From positions 1-39,240 of IMG/VR virus record IMGVR_UViG_3300024319_000034: 39,240 nt of DNA; one strand, 5' to 3'. Below are positions 18,593-25,882 of the stretch, piece by piece. The stretch's first letter is position 1. Each line of letters begins with the position of its first letter. Below the pieces are notes generated by a model. The model saw nothing but the letters and a program-made list of their open reading frames with translations. It was not told the origin of the DNA and ran no database searches. The translations under genes and the position numbers were made by a program. Source of the stretch: a virus.

Positions 18593-20401
18593 TTAAAATG
18601 GTATTTCGTCTAAATTTTGACGTGGCATATCGTTAAGACTGTTGTTTATATTTACAACCGTACTCAATGGATTAAAGCCGTCTATTTCTTGGAAATACCT
18701 AGCTTTTTTAAAGTCGAATGTCATTGAAACCTTACCAGTTTTACCTACTACCTTTTTCTTTTTAATTTTTACGGTTTTTATTATTACCGAGGTGTTTTCT
18801 GGTTCATTTTCCGCAGTCGGTCTGTGTACAACCATGATATTATCCATCATATTGTTCCACATAGAACCACCGCTCAAGTCGTATGCGCTAGGACATGGAT
18901 ATTCATTACTTGCTAATTTTACCAATTTAGAAGGGTGTGCAACAATAAAATAACAATCAAATTGAGATGCGAAAAACTTTTCTTTGCTCAGTTCTTGAGC
19001 GAGGTATTGGTCTTCTCTTTGATTGCCTATGTTGTGCATTATTTTATTCCAAGGGTCTTTTAAAACTGCATTTATGCCATGCTTTAATTTTAAAAAGTTA
19101 ATCCTTTCGTTAATCCAATCGTTAGTAGGCAAAGGTGCAATTCCCGTTTTTTTATCTCGTTCTGGATATATACAAAAAAAATGCTCTTTCACAAACAATA
19201 ATGACTCGGCAAACTGTTCTGGTGTTGCTCTGTTATTGTACGTCAAATCGGTAGTAATTCCTAGATAAATATGACATAAGTCCTCAAAGAAATAATCTAA
19301 AGGGAAATCCTCAGGAACATAGCAACCCCATTTCCAGCCGTCAATACTAGATTTAATCACCATTAGCATCCTTGCCCATTGGCTTTTCCCATGATTTGGG
19401 ATACCCGTTATTAGTGTCAAATCTCCAGGAAGGTAGCTAAATATTTCGTCTATTGCTGGAAAATGTGTGGTTTTACCTTTCGAACGCCCTTCGTTGTATT
19501 GCTTTTCCATCAAAGTCCATAACTCGTCATCCAAATCGTGAATACCATCCATAGGGACAGGTTTAGAATATTCTAAACAATGCAATAATGCGTTTTTATT
19601 TATTTCATGTGATGTAGTGTTTTTAGATAAATCTAACATATCGTTAGCATCCTTTTTACCTTTTGGCAAATTTATTATATTGCATCTTTGTTGTCCTAGC
19701 CTTCTAATTAACTCATCCTCTAAATATTTACCGCATTCGTCTTTATCAACACATAAGTAAAAGTCTTCTATTTCGTTTAGGATTTTAGCACAGTTTTTAA
19801 TACATTCTAGTTTTCCGTCTAATTTACTTCCTACTGTTCCTGCGCCTTGGTCTATTGAAACCACCCCTATATCATCATTCAAACCCGCTTCAATCCAGCT
19901 TAAAACATCGATTTCGCCCTCAACTATAATTGCTTTCTTTTTACCTTTTAATGAATCCACATTATACAAAATCTTTTCCGCTCCTATGTGTTGCCTAAAT
20001 GATTTTTTACCATCCACAACAAAACGAGTTTTTGTGTTTATTAGTTCACCGTTTTTGTAATAATTAAAAACTATGTTTCCTCTTTGGTCAGTAGTTACAC
20101 CAGCTTGCTTTAATGTGTTTTGTGATATTCCACGCCCTTCAAATAATTGCACCGCATTGCTCCCTAAACTTTTAATATTTTGAGGATTAGGTCTACTGTA
20201 TTTTTTTAATTTCGCTACACTACCAGAAAACGTACATTTCGCAGCATGGCAATTGTATAAACCATTTTCGTAATTAATAGATAAATCCTTTTCCCTTGTT
20301 TCGCCTTTTCGCTCAGTACATTTTGGACATACTACCTTTTTTTGTCCTGTGTTTCCAATTGGGCAGTTTATCCCTATTTTGCTAAATTCGTTGTAATACA
20401 T
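18593..20401 (-). CDS. Primase-helicase (T7 gp4-like), 602 aa
   Basis: Unwinds DNA and primes the lagging strand. N-terminal zinc ribbon CPKC (25-28) with C51 and C56; TOPRIM primase with VEGEID (160-165) and VDKDECG (218-224); RecA-like DnaB-family helicase with Walker A GIPNHGKS (333-340), then VLKDPWNKI near motif B and the FIVAHPSKL motif. The C-terminus ends NLDEIPF, an acidic-aromatic tail like that of SSB and T7 gp4, which bind polymerase or partners. I chose the ATG at 20401; a TTG at 20425 would add eight residues. A fused primase-helicase suggests a self-sufficient replisome, although no DNA polymerase is seen in the window. Confidence 0.88.
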   Translation of the reverse strand: MYYNEFSKIGINCPIGNTGQKKVVCPKCTERKGETREKDLSINYENGLYNCHAAKCTFSGSVAKLKKYSRPNPQNIKSLGSNAVQLFEGRGISQNTLKQAGVTTDQRGNIVFNYYKNGELINTKTRFVVDGKKSFRQHIGAEKILYNVDSLKGKKKAIIVEGEIDVLSWIEAGLNDDIGVVSIDQGAGTVGSKLDGKLECIKNCAKILNEIEDFYLCVDKDECGKYLEDELIRRLGQQRCNIINLPKGKKDANDMLDLSKNTTSHEINKNALLHCLEYSKPVPMDGIHDLDDELWTLMEKQYNEGRSKGKTTHFPAIDEIFSYLPGDLTLITGIPNHGKSQWARMLMVIKSSIDGWKWGCYVPEDFPLDYFFEDLCHIYLGITTDLTYNNRATPEQFAESLLFVKEHFFCIYPERDKKTGIAPLPTNDWINERINFLKLKHGINAVLKDPWNKIMHNIGNQREDQYLAQELSKEKFFASQFDCYFIVAHPSKLVKLASNEYPCPSAYDLSGGSMWNNMMDNIMVVHRPTAENEPENTSVIIKTVKIKKKKVVGKTGKVSMTFDFKKARYFQEIDGFNPLSTVVNINNSLNDMPRQNLDEIPF

Positions 20402-20463
20402 ATTGTTGTTTTTTAATTTTATCAATTTCTTAATGTAAAAATATAATATTTTTTTTTAAAAAC

Positions 20464-21489
20464 CTAATTTTTAAACCTTCTGTCTATTATTTCTCTTAAA
20501 GTTGATGAATTTTTTAGAAGGTGCTCCCAGTCGCTCCACGTATCGGATACATCAACAGCATACCTGAGTAACTCACAAAAACTCTTCTTTGTTTCAGTTC
20601 CTGTTTGTATTAGTTCAGCGACCTTGCTTTTTACATTATCCCTATATTCGCCATGTAATTTACAGTTTAGTGCTTTTTCGCCATATAAAACAATTTTTTC
20701 TAAATCATCAGAAGTCAAAACCTCAGCACCTTCTGAGTCAGAAACATATTTACCCATATTTTCAACTGCAAAAATAGTTGAAACTTTTAAATAACGCTCT
20801 AAACTTTTCCCTTCAATATATACTCCTAATTTTTCCGAAATTGTATGCATGATACCTCGTTTAATTTCATCTAAAGTAAATTTTTTAAGGCACTTTTTTA
20901 CTGTTGTTCTATTTGCCACTAAATCAATATTTACTTTTCGCTTTTTATAATTATCTTGCAAAAAAACTAAAGCGGCAGTTATATCTTCTTCTCTTTTCTT
21001 TTCTTCTCTTTTCTTCTCTGTGCCGTTACGTAACGTGACAGGTAACGTTACATCGTCTGTAACCTTTGCTGCTGTTAACTTTTTTTGTGTTTTTTGTCGC
21101 TCATTTAGTTTTTTTCTGTGTTTTTGTTGTCTTAGTTTATTTTGTTCCCTTATTTTTTCCAATCCATCTATATTTTGATGTTTTTCCCAATTTAGAACAG
21201 CAATTTTCCCACCTTCAAAAACTTCTATCATTTCAAAAGATGACAAGGTTTCAAGTGCTAGTCTAATTATTGAAACTTTCCGATTAAATAAAGTTGACAA
21301 CATTTCCTCATTGTAAGATATTGTTTTACTTAAATAAATTAAACCTCCGTCATTTATTTTTCCAGCTAATGACAATATTTTTATCCATATAATTAAAATT
21401 CCATCTGCTTCTGGCATGGTTTCAATGAGTTTAATTTTTTCATCGTTAAACATTTCAGTTCTTATTTTAATCCAGTTTACATTTATCAT
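20464..21489 (-). CDS. Replisome organizer / replication initiator, 341 aa
   Basis: The N-terminal 120 residues (NWIKIRTEMFNDEKIKLIET, then ADGILIIWIKILSLAGKIND, then YNEEMLSTLFNRKVSIIRLALETL) match the phage replisome-organizer N-domain, a winged-helix origin-binding module. A lysine/glutamine-rich linker (about 121-175) follows, then a C-terminal helical domain that in relatives binds the helicase or its loader. As in lambda O, the linker DNA contains short repeats and a purine-rich tract (20986-21063), a possible origin. It lies just upstream of the primase-helicase and downstream of a terminator. Confidence 0.8.
   Translation of the reverse strand: MINVNWIKIRTEMFNDEKIKLIETMPEADGILIIWIKILSLAGKINDGGLIYLSKTISYNEEMLSTLFNRKVSIIRLALETLSSFEMIEVFEGGKIAVLNWEKHQNIDGLEKIREQNKLRQQKHRKKLNERQKTQKKLTAAKVTDDVTLPVTLRNGTEKKREEKKREEDITAALVFLQDNYKKRKVNIDLVANRTTVKKCLKKFTLDEIKRGIMHTISEKLGVYIEGKSLERYLKVSTIFAVENMGKYVSDSEGAEVLTSDDLEKIVLYGEKALNCKLHGEYRDNVKSKVAELIQTGTETKKSFCELLRYAVDVSDTWSDWEHLLKNSSTLREIIDRRFKN
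20986..21063 (-). repeat. GTWAC repeat cluster and purine tract, possible replication origin
   Basis: Within the initiator gene: GTTAC at 21025, GTAAC at 21030, GTGAC at 21035, GTAAC at 21042, GTTAC at 21047 and GTAAC at 21059 (plus strand), partly arranged as palindromes GTTACGTAAC and GTAACGTTAC. Directly adjacent, 20986-21020 is an almost pure TTCT-type pyrimidine run on the plus strand. Iterons plus an easily melted asymmetric tract inside the initiator gene recall the lambda ori. Codon choice for the E/K/R-rich linker explains part of the purine run. Confidence 0.45.
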
Positions 21490-21510
21490 AATTATTATTG
21501 TTTATTTGTT

Positions 21511-21542
21511 AAAAAAACGCTGCACCTAAAAAGATGCAACGT
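21511..21542 (-). terminator. Rho-independent terminator before the replisome organizer gene
   Basis: ACGTTGCATC pairs with GGTGCAGCGT (two wobble pairs) across a 6-nt loop, followed by T7 on the minus strand. It starts 11 nt after the stop at 21554. Confidence 0.75.
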
Positions 21543-21553
21543 AAATATATACT

Positions 21554-21907
21554 TTAAAAAGGAAGGGGGATATACAATTCAAATATTTTTTTAAAATTCA
21601 AGTTGTATTTTATATTTATGTTTCCTATTTCAATTTTTGCTAAATCACGTTCTACTAACTTATCGATAGTTTTTAAAAAATCACTTAGATTGCAATTAGT
21701 TTTATGTTGTAAAATGCGTGTATGATATACAAGTGTCTTTGCATATCCTGGTATAGAATCATTTTGATTGTTGTACTTATCTAGTAATTCAATTAATAAT
21801 GTAGATAGTAAATAGTCCCCTGAGTTACAAAGGAATCTATTTCTTAAATGTAGAAAGTTACTATTCATTAGTATTTCATAACAATTGGACTCTGATAAAT
21901 TTGTCAT
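21554..21907 (-). CDS. Hypothetical protein, 117 aa
   Basis: Mostly helical, starting MTNLSESNCYEILMNSNFLH, with a middle segment (TLVYHTRILQHKTNCNLSDF and LKTIDKLVERDLAKIEIG) that may form a winged helix, which would suit a small regulator or replication helper. That fold guess is weak. It is monocistronic: a TATATTG-type promoter with a 110-nt structured leader lies upstream and a terminator follows directly. The unusual leader suggests it is regulated at RNA level. Confidence 0.6.
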   Translation of the reverse strand: MTNLSESNCYEILMNSNFLHLRNRFLCNSGDYLLSTLLIELLDKYNNQNDSIPGYAKTLVYHTRILQHKTNCNLSDFLKTIDKLVERDLAKIEIGNINIKYNLNFKKIFELYIPLPF

Positions 21908-21926
21908 TTTAATTTCAATTTTAAAT

Positions 21927-22013
21927 AAAAAAAAGCCAATAATTAGAGGGGCATCTCTAAAAATTGACCTTTTAAAATCTTAGTTTTTACTTTCTTTAAT
22001 TACGGATGCCCTC
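21927..22013 (-). ncRNA. Structured leader RNA, possible attenuator
   Basis: In the transcript from the 22024-22055 promoter, GAGGGCATC (22013-22005) can pair with GATGCCCCTC (21955-21946), with one bulge, over about 50 nt. A T8 tract follows 11 nt later (21934-21927). An alternative local hairpin AGAG/CTCT overlaps the 3' arm. The element fills the gap between promoter and the 117-aa gene and could be a leader attenuator or a short ncRNA. Confidence 0.4.
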
Positions 22014-22023
22014 GCAATTTAAC

Positions 22024-22055
22024 ACAATATAGGCTTTTTATTCCGTAATTCCAAA
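22024..22055 (-). promoter_or_regulatory. Promoter, TATATTG type, upstream of the 117-aa gene
   Basis: TTTG at 22055-22052, a 20-nt spacer, TATATTGT at 22031-22024. The -33 flank TTTGGAATT equals that at 31171-31163. The -7 box lacks one T of the TAnnTTTG consensus, as in two other promoters here. Confidence 0.55.
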
Positions 22056-22066
22056 TTTATTTTAAA

Positions 22067-22498
22067 CTATTTTTCACCAGTACTCCCGAATCCTCCGATT
22101 CTTTCAGTATCATCCAAGTTTTTGGATACAATGAAGTCTACCTTTTCGTATTTAGAAAAAACAATTTGTGCGACTCTTGTATTTGGTTCTATCGTTTGAA
22201 TGTAGTTCGATAAGTTTACCAAAATTACTCCAACCTCACCCCGATAATCTGAATCAATCGTTCCTGGTGAATTTAAAACCGTTAAGCCTTTTTTAAGAGC
22301 CAATCCCGAACGTGGACGGACTTGAGCTTCGAACCCCTCAGGAATCTCTAAATAGACACCAGTAGGCACTAATACACGTTCTAGCGGCATCAAAGTAATA
22401 ATTTTTTCAATGTTGGCGTATAAATCGCACCCAGCACTATCCTTCGTGCCGTAAATTGGTAGTTTCCCACCGTTTTCTAATTTAATTCTAATTTTCAT
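22067..22498 (-). CDS. dut: dUTPase, 143 aa
   Basis: Hydrolyses dUTP to dUMP and pyrophosphate, keeping uracil out of DNA and feeding ThyA. All five trimeric dUTPase motifs are present: DSAGCDLYA (I), RPRSGLALK (II), GTIDSDYRGEVGVILVN (III), RVAQIVF (IV), and the C-terminal ERIGGFGSTG (V), where the family's R-G-T/S-G-G-F-G-S-T-G has I in place of the usual G-T/S. The length is normal. Its ATG overlaps the upstream gene's stop by 4 nt (ATGA). Confidence 0.95.
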   Translation of the reverse strand: MKIRIKLENGGKLPIYGTKDSAGCDLYANIEKIITLMPLERVLVPTGVYLEIPEGFEAQVRPRSGLALKKGLTVLNSPGTIDSDYRGEVGVILVNLSNYIQTIEPNTRVAQIVFSKYEKVDFIVSKNLDDTERIGGFGSTGEK

Positions 22499-22755
22499 AA
22501 TTTTATTTTTGGGTATGTCTTATTTAAGATTTTTATTGTCTTCTCTTTGCTCCAAATTGTTTTGATAAGTATATTTTTACCGTATTTTTCTGATACGTAA
22601 ACAAGTATTTCTGATTTATTCAGAATACCAAGTGATTTAATTGCTTGCGGTGGAACTGAATGAATATGTCCTAATCTTTCAATACCTACTCTTTCAATAT
22701 GATTGTGAAAAGATTGGGTAATGTCATTGTCATTTATTATTGTTACTATTTTCAT
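22495..22755 (-). CDS. Hypothetical protein, 86 aa
   Basis: Starts MKIVTIINDNDITQSFHNHI and includes GHIHSVPPQAIKSLGILNKS and ILVYVSEKYGKN, probably a small alpha/beta protein. No family recognised. It is coupled at both ends (TAATG-type contact upstream, ATGA overlap with dut downstream), so it is expressed with dut and may serve DNA metabolism. Confidence 0.65.
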   Translation of the reverse strand: MKIVTIINDNDITQSFHNHIERVGIERLGHIHSVPPQAIKSLGILNKSEILVYVSEKYGKNILIKTIWSKEKTIKILNKTYPKIKL

Positions 22756-23063
22756 TATTTTAAATTAAGTTCGCCTTTTGCGGCTAATTGTGAATAAATT
22801 CTGTTTCTTATTTTTTTACCAACGTATCTCGTTTTTAAAACCTTTCTCAACGTTTGTGCATCGATGTAAAAAATATCTTCAAGGTCTGCAATTATGTAAT
22901 CGTTTTTTTCTTTGTATTTATGTAGTAAATTTGATAAACTAGTTAAGCATATATCTTTTTCAAAGTCAGCCGATACGGTTTTAACTTGCCCAAATTCAAT
23001 GCAAAGGTCACCTAAATCATAGGTTTCCTTTGCTGCTTGCTGTAAATATTTCATCTTAATCAT
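22755..23063 (-). CDS. Hypothetical protein, 102 aa
   Basis: A helical, charged protein starting MIKMKYLQQAAKETYDLGDL and ending YSQLAAKGELNLK; no domain recognised. The pattern ADLEDIFYIDAQTLRKVLKT could be part of a small helix-turn-helix. The ATG shares a base with the upstream stop (TAATG), which fixes the start. It is the middle of a four-gene coupled operon ending in dut. Confidence 0.65.
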   Translation of the reverse strand: MIKMKYLQQAAKETYDLGDLCIEFGQVKTVSADFEKDICLTSLSNLLHKYKEKNDYIIADLEDIFYIDAQTLRKVLKTRYVGKKIRNRIYSQLAAKGELNLK

Positions 23064-23608
23064 TAGATGTACATTTTATATGATAAATAATAATTTAAAA
23101 TCATAGACTTTTGTGATTCTGTGAAATTGTAGAAATCGTAAATCTCTGAAGCATCGTAGAATTCTGTTTCACTTTTCACATCAAAAATCCCATCATTTGA
23201 ATCAACTAAGAACCCCATTTTTTCAAGTATAAAAATAAACTGTTCCGACTTGATAAAAAATGTTGCCGCTGTTTCAATTGCAGAATCCTCAATGTATGCC
23301 GATATTTCTAGTTCAAAGTCGTTCATGTAAAATTCCTCAATGTTCACCTTCAATCCTTCTTTGTAAGCGTCAATAAGGCTTTCTAACGATTGCTCGTTGA
23401 CTTGTGTTACGTTGAACCCTTCGTTAGTTAAAAGCCGCTTATACATCGATAATTGAGGTTTAGTGTCTACGCTTAAAAGTTTGCCGTTTTCCTCCAATCG
23501 GTAAACCTTAGTTTTAAACGTTTTTAGTTGCTCGGATACATACGCCATTCTTTCAACTAATTGGAAGAGTTGGTTTTCTTTTGTTGCGGTTAATAATAGT
23601 TGAGTCAT
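23063..23608 (-). CDS. Hypothetical protein, 181 aa
   Basis: First gene of the dut operon. It starts MTQLLLTATKENQLFQLVER, followed by a helical N-half and an acidic C-half rich in aromatic residues (FYDASEIYDFYNF). No motif known to me. A consensus promoter (23639-23669) and an AACAATTTAAACAATTAAAAATG leader end define its start. Probably an early cytoplasmic protein. Confidence 0.65.
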   Translation of the reverse strand: MTQLLLTATKENQLFQLVERMAYVSEQLKTFKTKVYRLEENGKLLSVDTKPQLSMYKRLLTNEGFNVTQVNEQSLESLIDAYKEGLKVNIEEFYMNDFELEISAYIEDSAIETAATFFIKSEQFIFILEKMGFLVDSNDGIFDVKSETEFYDASEIYDFYNFTESQKSMILNYYLSYKMYI

Positions 23609-23638
23609 TTTTAATTGTTTAAATTGTTAATAATAAGT

Positions 23639-23669
23639 CAAAGATAATAGTTTTTAGTTGAAAAACAAA
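23639..23669 (-). promoter_or_regulatory. Consensus promoter of the dut operon
   Basis: TTTG at 23669-23666, a 19-nt spacer, TATCTTTG at 23646-23639. The -33 box overlaps the T tract of the terminator at 23667-23697, so termination and initiation signals are packed into one another. Confidence 0.85.
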
Positions 23670-23697
23670 AAAAGCGGCTAAAATTAATTAACCGCTT
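23667..23697 (-). terminator. Rho-independent terminator overlapping a promoter
   Basis: AAGCGGTTAA pairs with TTAGCCGCTT (one wobble) across a 6-nt loop, then T7 on the minus strand. It lies 6 nt past the stop at 23703. Confidence 0.8.
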
Positions 23698-23702
23698 AGA
23701 TA

Positions 23703-23990
23703 TTATTTTTTTTTACGTTTGAAAAATTTAGGTACTTTGAATTTGTATCCGATGTACATTGAATAATCGTTGTTCAAAATACCATGACTCAAGCCAACTA
23801 GCATATTTGTTTCTGCGTGATACATAAACCCTAAACGTAAATCAGGTGTGCCGAATAAAAGACTATTGGTTACTGGCTTATATACTGTGTAATTCCATTC
23901 TGTAAAAATACTTATTTGTGGCTCAATTTTTTCTACTTGGCTAAAGCAAGAAAAAGAGAACAATAAAAAAACGGGGATTAACTTTTTCAT
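23703..23990 (-). CDS. Secreted hypothetical protein, 95 aa
   Basis: Signal peptide MKKLIPVFLLFSFSCFSQ followed by about 77 residues rich in alternating beta strands (ISIFTEWNYTVYKPVTNSLL, then LRLGFMYHAETNMLVGLS, then DYSMYIGYKFKV) and a basic end. The strand pattern with terminal aromatic F/Y-K-F-K-V looks like a fragment-sized outer-membrane beta-barrel, but 95 aa is short for one. I chose the ATG at 23990; one at 24017 would precede the signal peptide. It overlaps no gene and lies 1 nt after the phosphoesterase stop. Confidence 0.6.
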   Translation of the reverse strand: MKKLIPVFLLFSFSCFSQVEKIEPQISIFTEWNYTVYKPVTNSLLFGTPDLRLGFMYHAETNMLVGLSHGILNNDYSMYIGYKFKVPKFFKRKKK

Positions 23991-23991
23991 A

Positions 23992-24750
23992 TTATTTGTA
24001 TTTTGATTTTTTACCATATTTTTCTAATTCCATCGGAACAGCTATTGCTTGTTTTCCACCGATTACAACACCGCAACCAATAGCGGGCTTTTTCCCAGCT
24101 TTAGCGTAGTTAAAAGCGTATGCTTCGTGGTCTATGCCGCAACCAACTTGGAGTCCGAAAATACGCCTATTACGACCTACAAAATACTCTACATATAGTT
24201 GAGTATGCAAATGACCTTGGACAACACTTTGCAAATCTGCTTTTGCTTTTGTTCTAGCCGTTCCAGCTTCACCATGTATGTATAAAACATCATCAATAAC
24301 TAACTCGGTTTGAAAAGTCCATTTTGGAACTTCTAGGACTTGGTTATATTCTTTTATCCATTTTCGAGGTACTCCACCCGTTTGGGCTTTTCTCATAACC
24401 ATTCGACTGTGATTACCAATTATTACATCTACGTTAGGAAACACTTTGTAATATCTCTGTAGTCGCTCTATTGCCAGTTCTAATTCATGACCAGCACCAT
24501 AACCATCCGCATCACTTTCATGATATGATGCAGCACAATTATCTATTTCATCACCAATATGAATAACTCTATTGCAATTATAATTATTGTATGTATCAAC
24601 TAAAAAATCTAGGTAAGTATCTAAATCAAAAGGGCAATGTGTATCACCGATTACTAATACCCTACTTTCTTCATTAGTCCACTTTTCATACATTTCCTTT
24701 CTTTGACCGTTGAGTCGAGGTCTAAAATCTTTTTTCTTTTTCTTTTTCAT
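23992..24750 (-). CDS. Calcineurin-like metallophosphoesterase, 252 aa
   Basis: A two-metal phosphoesterase. Motifs in order: LVIGDTHCPF (about 34-43), IHIGDEID (64-71), IGNHSRM (109-115), YIHGEAG and the metal-binding QGHLHTQLY. The N-terminus is a lysine run. All metal ligands are present. Phage members include DNA-damage phosphatases, nucleotide phosphodiesterases and SbcD-like nuclease subunits; the motif set alone cannot tell the substrate. It is the first gene after two tandem terminators; no clear promoter is seen in front of it. Confidence 0.85.
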   Translation of the reverse strand: MKKKKKKDFRPRLNGQRKEMYEKWTNEESRVLVIGDTHCPFDLDTYLDFLVDTYNNYNCNRVIHIGDEIDNCAASYHESDADGYGAGHELELAIERLQRYYKVFPNVDVIIGNHSRMVMRKAQTGGVPRKWIKEYNQVLEVPKWTFQTELVIDDVLYIHGEAGTARTKAKADLQSVVQGHLHTQLYVEYFVGRNRRIFGLQVGCGIDHEAYAFNYAKAGKKPAIGCGVVIGGKQAIAVPMELEKYGKKSKYK

Positions 24751-24782
24751 TTCCTTGAATTAAAATTGTTAAAAAAATTGTT

Positions 24783-24818
24783 AAAAAAATGCCGACTAAA
24801 ATTTTTCATCTAGTCGGC
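24783..24818 (-). terminator. Second of two tandem terminators
   Basis: GCCGACTA pairs with TAGTCGGC (perfect 8 bp) over a 12-nt loop, followed by A and T7 on the minus strand. It lies just before the phosphoesterase gene. Confidence 0.9.
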
Positions 24819-24860
24819 TACTATATTACTCTCACTTAAAAAAAACCATGTTGATGTTTT

Positions 24861-24908
24861 AAAAAAGCTAGGCGGTCACCCCAAATCAAAAAAACTAACA
24901 ACCGCCTA
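24861..24908 (-). terminator. First of two tandem terminators, end of the late block
   Basis: TAGGCGGT pairs with ACCGCCTA (perfect 8 bp) over a 24-nt loop, followed by GC and T6 on the minus strand. It begins about 40 nt after the holin candidate and, with the next hairpin, closes the structural/lysis transcript. Confidence 0.85.
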
Positions 24909-24947
24909 ACATTAACAATTAAAACAATAAAAATAAAAAACAATAAA

Positions 24948-25403
24948 TTAACCAATCTCCTTTTTTGGTTTTAAGGTTTGAAAAATCACGTGTACTAAGG
25001 TTGCTGCTCCATATATAATTACACTTGCTGCCGCCCAATCTGTACTATCAAAATCAATTCCACTCTCTAATATTTCATAACCCAGTCCTATTAACAACGA
25101 AATTAAAAACGCTATTGTTTTACTTCCTCCGTTTGTCGCTTTCACCTTTTCAAGTAACTTGCTATATTTAGCTTTGTTAACTGAAAATTGAGTAATAAAA
25201 GGTAACAAAGTTGTAAAGATTAACATAATCCAACCCGCTGTATCATTAGGCTTTTCACCTTTTTTAATTAAGTCCAAAACTGGACTCAAATCATTTGCAA
25301 TTTCGTTTGTTACTTCAATAATTACATCCTCTGATGTTAATGTATCTTGTCCGATAACTGCTGTACTTAGTACCAAAGATAATAATAATAATTTAAATTT
25401 CAT
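24948..25403 (-). CDS. Holin candidate with signal peptide, 151 aa
   Basis: N-terminal signal peptide MKFKLLLLSLVLSTAVIGQ, an acidic periplasmic part (about 20-55), then three membrane segments: AGWIMLIFTTLLPFITQF, a Gly-rich KTIAFLISLLIGLGYEIL, and AASVIIYGAATLVHVIFQ, ending with LKPKKEIG. Cleavable signal plus three helices and a short charged C-tail is compatible with class I-like holins or with a phage membrane anchor. Position at the end of the late block supports lysis, but the endolysin is 7 kb away. Confidence 0.55.
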   Translation of the reverse strand: MKFKLLLLSLVLSTAVIGQDTLTSEDVIIEVTNEIANDLSPVLDLIKKGEKPNDTAGWIMLIFTTLLPFITQFSVNKAKYSKLLEKVKATNGGSKTIAFLISLLIGLGYEILESGIDFDSTDWAAASVIIYGAATLVHVIFQTLKPKKEIG

Positions 25404-25408
25404 AATAT

Positions 25409-25528
25409 TTACTTATTTATTTTTGAAAAAACTTTAATTTTCTTTTTTATTTCAACTTTCTTCTTTTCCGTTTCGTTTAGAATGTCGTTTATTTCTTGTA
25501 TTAGTTTTAAACAGGCTTTAGTATCCAT
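25409..25528 (-). CDS. Small basic coiled-coil protein, 39 aa
   Basis: Reads MDTKACLKLIQEINDILNET then EKKKVEIKKKIKVFSKINK. It is helical with heptad spacing and a strongly basic C-terminal half. It fits exactly between two close neighbours (3 nt and 5 nt gaps), which supports coding. No function recognised; it could partner the adjacent membrane proteins. Confidence 0.55.
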   Translation of the reverse strand: MDTKACLKLIQEINDILNETEKKKVEIKKKIKVFSKINK

Positions 25529-25531
25529 TTT

Positions 25532-25882
25532 TTACTTTTTTAATAGTTCGGCTTCAACAGATGCAAAGCACCCTGGGCATTGAATTTTGAATAAGTCAAT
25601 CAATATTTGTTTTTCTGCGTTGCTTTCAGCTTGCTTAACTTCGTTCTGTACTTGTTTAATTATCTTAACCCTCAATTCTTCTAATTCTTCGTATAACATA
25701 GTCGTAGAAACTTTGTTAACTTCTTCCATTTTTTGCCTATGTTCTCGTTCGTCTGCTTCTCTCATGTAGTTGTATTCCATACTTTTCATCTTTTTAGTAA
25801 ACATATTTTTTACAATTAAAAATATTATTCCATTTGATGCAAAAAGCATTGTGATAGCTGCTGTTGTAAAATCCCCATTCAT
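25532..25882 (-). CDS. Membrane-anchored coiled-coil protein, 116 aa
   Basis: One N-terminal membrane segment (AAITMLFASNGIIFLIVKNM), then a basic turn (FTKKMKS), a long coiled coil (about 38-95, with READEREHRQKMEEVNKVS), and a C-terminal CPGC motif at IQCPGCFASV. N-in helix plus periplasmic coiled coil is the layout of i-spanins, but topology by the positive-inside rule would place the coiled coil in the cytoplasm. It starts in an ATGA overlap with the upstream membrane gene. Confidence 0.55.
   Translation of the reverse strand: MNGDFTTAAITMLFASNGIIFLIVKNMFTKKMKSMEYNYMREADEREHRQKMEEVNKVSTTMLYEELEELRVKIIKQVQNEVKQAESNAEKQILIDLFKIQCPGCFASVEAELLKK

Noticed and set aside
20438-20467. Promoter before the primase-helicase gene
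   Set aside because: Boxes TTAG and TATATTTT with an 18-nt spacer match too poorly; the region is simply A/T-rich.
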